Assembly: GCA_910588045.1 (NCBI GenBank)
Contig: CAJUPS010000122.1
Coordinates: 1-8,052 of the forward strand
Direction of reading: 5' to 3'
Origin: an uncultured Oscillospiraceae bacterium
GTDB lineage: Bacteria; Bacillota; Clostridia; Oscillospirales; Oscillospiraceae
DNA: 8,052 nucleotides
Notes under the pieces: model-generated
The model's database searches: none
The model's input: only the letters and a program-made list of their open reading frames with translations
What the model was told of the DNA's origin: nothing
Shown here: positions 4,732-8,052 of the stretch, in pieces
Position numbering within the stretch: position 1 is the stretch's first letter
Layout of the letters: the number at the start of each line of letters is the position of its first letter
Program-made: the position numbers and the translations under genes

Positions 4732-7700
4732 ATGGGTCGGAAGAAACGGGAGAGAAATGGCCTGGGCCCCAGGGTCTGGGCGGCGCTGTTGAGCTTTGGG
4801 CTCATCGGCCAGGTGGCCTGGGTGGTGGAGAATATGTACTTCAACGTATTTCTCTACAACACCATCACCGGGGACACGACGATGATCGCCGCCATGGTGG
4901 CGGCCAGCGCAGTGGTGGCCGCGGTGACCACGCTGGTGGTGGGAGCGCTGTCGGACAAGCTGGGGGTGCGAAAACCCATCATCGTCACCGGCTATCTGCT
5001 CTGGGGCCTGAGCGTGATGGCCTTCGCCCTGGTGAACGTGGGAGGGCTTGAGAAGCTGGTGGGCCCCGCGAAGGCGGTGCAGACGGCGGCGGTGCTGGTC
5101 ATCGTGCTGGACTGCGTCATGACCTTCTTCGGCAGCAGCGCCAACGACGCGGCCTTCAACGCCTGGGTCACCGACGTGACGAGCGACGGCAACCGGGGCA
5201 GGGTGGAGGCGGTGCTGGCCATCATGCCCCTGGCGGCGATGCTGGTGGTGTTCGGCGCCCTGGACGGCCTGACGGCCCAGGGGAAGTGGGGGATCTTCTT
5301 CCTCATCGTAGGGGGACTGACCATCCTGGGCGGCGGCCTGGGCCACTTGCTCATCCGGGAGCCGGAGAACCTGCGGCGGGCCGAGGGCAACTATGTGGGG
5401 AACATCCTCTACGGCCTGCGGCCCGGGGTAATCTGGGCCAACCCGTCGCTGTACCTGTCGCTGCTGGCCCTGGCGGTCTACGCCGCCAGCCAGCAGGTGT
5501 ATATGCCCTACCTCATCATCTACATCCAGCGGTATCTGGGCGTGGACAGCTACGCGGTGATTCTGGGTGTGGTGCTCGTCGCCGCCAGTATCGTCAGCGT
5601 GGCCTTTGGCCGGGTGATCGACAGGCGGGGCAAGCTGGCGGTGGCCGTGCCCGCCGCCGTCGCCGCCTTTGTGGGGTTGATCGGCATGTTCTTTGTCCGG
5701 GGCATGGTTCCCGTCATCCTGGCGGGGATCCTGATGCTGGGGGCCAGTATGGTGCTCTCCGCCTGCCTCCAGGGCCTCATCCGGGACCACACCCCGGCCC
5801 GGAAGGCCGGGCAGTTCCAGGGGATCCGCATCATTTTCCAGGTGCTCCTCCCCATGGTGACGGGGCCCTATATCGGCTCTGCCGTCATCCGGCACGGCGG
5901 GGAGACCTACGAGGACCTGGGTGTGGTAAAGGAGGTGCCCACGCCGGAGATCTTCATCGCCTCGGCGCTGGTGCTGCTGCTCATCGCCGTCCCCATCCTC
6001 CTGCTGCGGCGGCGGGAACCCACGGCGGCGCAGCGCACCCTCCGCCCTCTGCTGACGGTCTGGGGGGAGAAGCTGGACCGGGACGCGCCCCTGCCGGAGT
6101 ACCCCCGGCCCCAGCTGCGCCGGGAGAGCTATTTCAACCTCAACGGCCGCTGGCAGTACGCCATCCGGCCCCAAAAGGAGAGGGAGCCCGCCGCCTATGA
6201 CGGGGAGATCATCGTGCCCTTCTCCCCGGAGTGCATCCTCTCCGGGGTGCAGCGCACCGTCATGCCGGAGGACCGGCTGTGGTACAAGCGGACCGTCGTC
6301 CTGCCGGAGGGTTTCCGGAGGGACCGGGTGCTGCTCCACTTCGGCGCGGTGGACCAGTGCTGTGAGGTGTTTGTCAACGGGAAGTCCGTGGGCGGACACG
6401 AGGGGGGCTATCTGCCCTTCACCTGCGATGTCACGGACGTGCTCACCAGCGGGGAGAACACGCTGGTGGTCTCCGTCACCGACGCCACGTCCCGCTCCCG
6501 CCACGCCTACGGCAAGCAGAGCTTCCACCCCGGCGGCATCTGGTACACCCCCCAGAGCGGCATCTGGCAGACGGTGTGGATGGAGTCCGTACCTGAAAAC
6601 TATGTAGAAGCGCTGACCATCACGCCCATGTATGACAGCGGGGAGGTCCGCTTCGCCCTCCGGGCCCAGGACCCGGAGGGGGCCAACATCGTCATCCGCA
6701 AGGAGGGCCAGGTCATCGCCGAGGACTGGTACGACGCCGGTAAGGCCGACCTGGTGATGTCCATCATGGACGAGCACCTCCGCCCCTGGACCCCGGAGGA
6801 CCCGTTCCTCTACGACGTGACCGTCACGCTGAAGAGCGAGGACGTGGTGCAGAGTTATTTTGGGATGCGGAAGTTCGGCGTCACGGAGGTGGACGGCAAA
6901 AAGGTCCTGGCGCTCAACGACAAACCCATTTTCCTGTCCGGGGTCCTGGACCAGGGGTATTGGAGCGACGGGCTGTATACCCCGGCCTCCGACGAGGCCA
7001 TGGTCTACGACATTCAGAAGATGAAGGCGTGCGGCTTCAACATGCTGCGCAAGCACATCAAGATCGAGCCCCTGCGGTGGTACTACCACTGCGACAAGCT
7101 GGGGATGATCGTCTGGCAGGACCTGGTCAGCGGCGGCGAGCGGCTGGACCCGCTGGTCATTCAGGTGCTGCCCTTCCTGAACGTCAACCTCCAGGACGGG
7201 AAATATCACCGCTTCGGGCGGGAGGACCCCGCCAGTCGGGAGCAGTTTGTCCGGGATCTCCACGACACGGTGGATCTCTTATACAATGTGCCATCCCTGG
7301 CGGTCTGGGTCCCCTTTAACGAGGGGTGGGGGCAGTTTGACAGCCTTCTGGCCACGCAGATGCTCTGGGAGCAGGACCCCACCCGGCTGGTGGATCATGC
7401 CAGCGGCTGGCATGACCAGGGGGGAGGGGATTTCAAGAGCAGGCATGTCTACTTTAAGCCGGTGAAATTGAAACATGATAAGCACCGGGTCTTAGTGCTC
7501 AGTGAGTTCGGGGGGTATAGCCTGCCTGCGGCAGGCCACACCGCTAGTGAGAAATTATTTGGCTACCGGATGTATGAGACGGAAGAGGAGTTTATGGAGG
7601 CGCTGGCCCTGCTCTATGAAAAGGAGATCATTCCCTGTATGGAGAAAAATGCGCTTTCCGCCTCGGTGTATACGCAGGTGAGTGATGTGGAGGATGAGGT

Positions 7701-7785
7701 CAATGGGATTTTGACCTTTGACCGGAAGGTTTGCAAGGTTGATGAAATTCGGATGAAAGGCATAAATAGCCAGCTCAGATTTTAA
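4732..7785 (+). CDS. MFS sugar transporter fused to glycoside hydrolase family 2, 1017 aa
   Basis: One continuous frame. Residues 1-426 are a full Major Facilitator transporter with about 12 hydrophobic helices (first near 16-40, last near 407-425), motif A GALSDKLGVRK (71-81) and its second-half counterpart FGRVIDRRGK (292-301). After RRRE (426-429), a ~12-residue link leads to a complete GH2 enzyme: sugar-binding jelly-roll domain (about 443-620, with NLNGRW 469-474 and FVNGKSVGGHEGGY 547-560), an Ig-like domain (about 622-712) and a TIM barrel (about 713-1017). Acid/base Glu864 lies in FNEGWGQF and nucleophile Glu925 in LSEFGGYS, so the hydrolase looks active. With 12 helices and a basic stretch after the last one, the C-terminus should be cytoplasmic, so the enzyme would act on the just-imported glycoside (beta-galactoside or beta-glucuronide type; not decided). 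ATG 4732 has GGAGG (4719-4723) 8 bases upstream; a TTG 12 codons earlier overlaps the previous gene and lies before that site. Its stop codon abuts the right repeat. Confidence 0.9.
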   Translation: MGRKKRERNGLGPRVWAALLSFGLIGQVAWVVENMYFNVFLYNTITGDTTMIAAMVAASAVVAAVTTLVVGALSDKLGVRKPIIVTGYLLWGLSVMAFALVNVGGLEKLVGPAKAVQTAAVLVIVLDCVMTFFGSSANDAAFNAWVTDVTSDGNRGRVEAVLAIMPLAAMLVVFGALDGLTAQGKWGIFFLIVGGLTILGGGLGHLLIREPENLRRAEGNYVGNILYGLRPGVIWANPSLYLSLLALAVYAASQQVYMPYLIIYIQRYLGVDSYAVILGVVLVAASIVSVAFGRVIDRRGKLAVAVPAAVAAFVGLIGMFFVRGMVPVILAGILMLGASMVLSACLQGLIRDHTPARKAGQFQGIRIIFQVLLPMVTGPYIGSAVIRHGGETYEDLGVVKEVPTPEIFIASALVLLLIAVPILLLRRREPTAAQRTLRPLLTVWGEKLDRDAPLPEYPRPQLRRESYFNLNGRWQYAIRPQKEREPAAYDGEIIVPFSPECILSGVQRTVMPEDRLWYKRTVVLPEGFRRDRVLLHFGAVDQCCEVFVNGKSVGGHEGGYLPFTCDVTDVLTSGENTLVVSVTDATSRSRHAYGKQSFHPGGIWYTPQSGIWQTVWMESVPENYVEALTITPMYDSGEVRFALRAQDPEGANIVIRKEGQVIAEDWYDAGKADLVMSIMDEHLRPWTPEDPFLYDVTVTLKSEDVVQSYFGMRKFGVTEVDGKKVLALNDKPIFLSGVLDQGYWSDGLYTPASDEAMVYDIQKMKACGFNMLRKHIKIEPLRWYYHCDKLGMIVWQDLVSGGERLDPLVIQVLPFLNVNLQDGKYHRFGREDPASREQFVRDLHDTVDLLYNVPSLAVWVPFNEGWGQFDSLLATQMLWEQDPTRLVDHASGWHDQGGGDFKSRHVYFKPVKLKHDKHRVLVLSEFGGYSLPAAGHTASEKLFGYRMYETEEEFMEALALLYEKEIIPCMEKNALSASVYTQVSDVEDEVNGILTFDRKVCKVDEIRMKGINSQLRF

Positions 7786-7792
7786 TCTTCTC

Positions 7793-7813
7793 TTCGCGCG
7801 CTCCGCGCGCGAA
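7793..7813. other. Hairpin E of the right repeat, next to the MFS-GH2 stop codon
   Basis: A 9-bp stem TTCGCGCGC/GCGCGCGAA with a 3-base loop, beginning 7 bases after the stop codon. It keeps its pairing despite one pair being swapped relative to the left copy. Confidence 0.8.
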
Positions 7814-7864
7814 CGGGACCTTCTTCTTGTCCTACCCCGGGACCTACGCGGCCCCGGACTCCGC

Positions 7865-7894
7865 GCCTACTTTTGCCGCGCGGCAAAAGTAGGC
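7865..7894. other. Hairpin C of the right repeat
   Basis: A perfect 30-base palindrome (14-bp stem with a CG loop). Relative to the left copy three stem pairs are changed on both sides: G-C to C-G twice and T-A to C-G once. On the plus strand it is followed by AAAAACGCGC, without a T-run. Confidence 0.85.
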
Positions 7895-8052
7895 AAAAAC
7901 GCGCTTAAACCTACGGTTTAAGAATCCCTTGGCGGGAGCGGCTCGGAGCGCCGCTCCCTATGCGGGGGATTTACGAAATGCGGTGCAGGTTTTGAAAGGC
8001 GAAGCCACCGAATTTCAGACCCTACGGGCATCTGATCTAGTGGTCTGGTACT

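Larger units (their letters stand above)
7786..8052 (-). repeat. Right copy of the multi-hairpin non-coding repeat
   Basis: Reverse complement of the left copy. It holds hairpins in mirrored order from the gene outward: E (7793-7801/7805-7813), D (7836-7844/7850-7858, paired on the minus strand with two wobbles), C (7865-7894, fully palindromic over 30 bases), B (7904-7911/7915-7922), and A (7934-7942/7950-7958) inside outer stem 7923-7928/7966-7971. It starts directly after the stop codon of the MFS-GH2 gene, whose only visible 3' flank it is; no other terminator was seen. The outermost 32 bases are identical to those of the left copy. It carries no open frame. Confidence 0.9.

Noticed and set aside
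5286..6200. 304-codon plus-strand frame inside the fusion gene
   Set aside because: A frame-shifted shadow of the transporter, Gly/Arg/Pro/Ala-rich with no transmembrane pattern and no ribosome binding site.
4693..7263. 856-codon open frame on the minus strand opposite the MFS-GH2 gene
   Set aside because: It is a mirror of the strong third-position GC bias. The product is a low-complexity Pro/His/Gln/Gly/Asp mix without domains, and the plus strand carries clear motifs and catalytic residues.
7520..7536. Small inverted repeat GCCTGC/GCAGGC inside the GH2 coding region
   Set aside because: Short, inside a normal coding stretch, with no T-run or promoter nearby; probably chance.
1..8052. Composite transposon bounded by insertion sequences
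   Set aside because: The flanking repeats encode no transposase, and the first bases show no target-site duplication that can be read within the window.

Overview
The window looks like a GC-rich Firmicute of class Clostridia, most likely a gut Oscillospiraceae-type bacterium (Flavonifractor/Lawsonibacter/Oscillibacter-like). This is inferred from high GC with strong third-position GC, consensus GGAGG ribosome binding sites before every gene, a T-box leader, TTGACA/TATAAT-type promoters and the protein families. The exact taxon cannot be fixed from the sequence alone.

Layout. Both ends carry copies of one ~265-bp non-coding repeat in inverted orientation (11-273 and 7786-8052, about 87% identical by hand alignment). 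Each copy folds into the same chain of hairpins, and five base pairs have changed on both sides between the copies. Each copy starts within a few bases of a stop codon. Inside the repeats are two outward-facing transcription groups. On the minus side lie asnB (274-1857), its own promoter and an Asn-type T-box leader (1878-2193), a terminator, a FabG-like SDR oxidoreductase (2415-3149) with its own promoter, and a 52-aa unknown small protein (3288-3446). After a ~560-bp stretch without a gene, which ends in a strong promoter overlapped by palindromes, a plus-strand operon holds a 2H-phosphoesterase-like protein (4004-4729) and, 2 bp later, a 1017-aa fusion of a complete 12-helix MFS transporter to a complete glycoside hydrolase family 2 enzyme (4732-7785).

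How the genes work together. The asnB unit is a self-contained amino-acid biosynthesis unit: uncharged tRNA-Asn should switch it on through the T-box. The plus operon looks like a glycoside import-and-hydrolysis device. The transporter half would bring in a glycoside, and the hydrolase half, held on the cytoplasmic face by a linker of about 15 residues, would cleave it. The 2H phosphoesterase is translationally close to the fusion, but its link to sugar use is unknown. The SDR and the small protein have no visible functional tie to either group.

The two strongest candidates for something undescribed are the transporter-hydrolase fusion and the covarying multi-hairpin repeat. No transposase, CRISPR array, tRNA or rRNA was seen.
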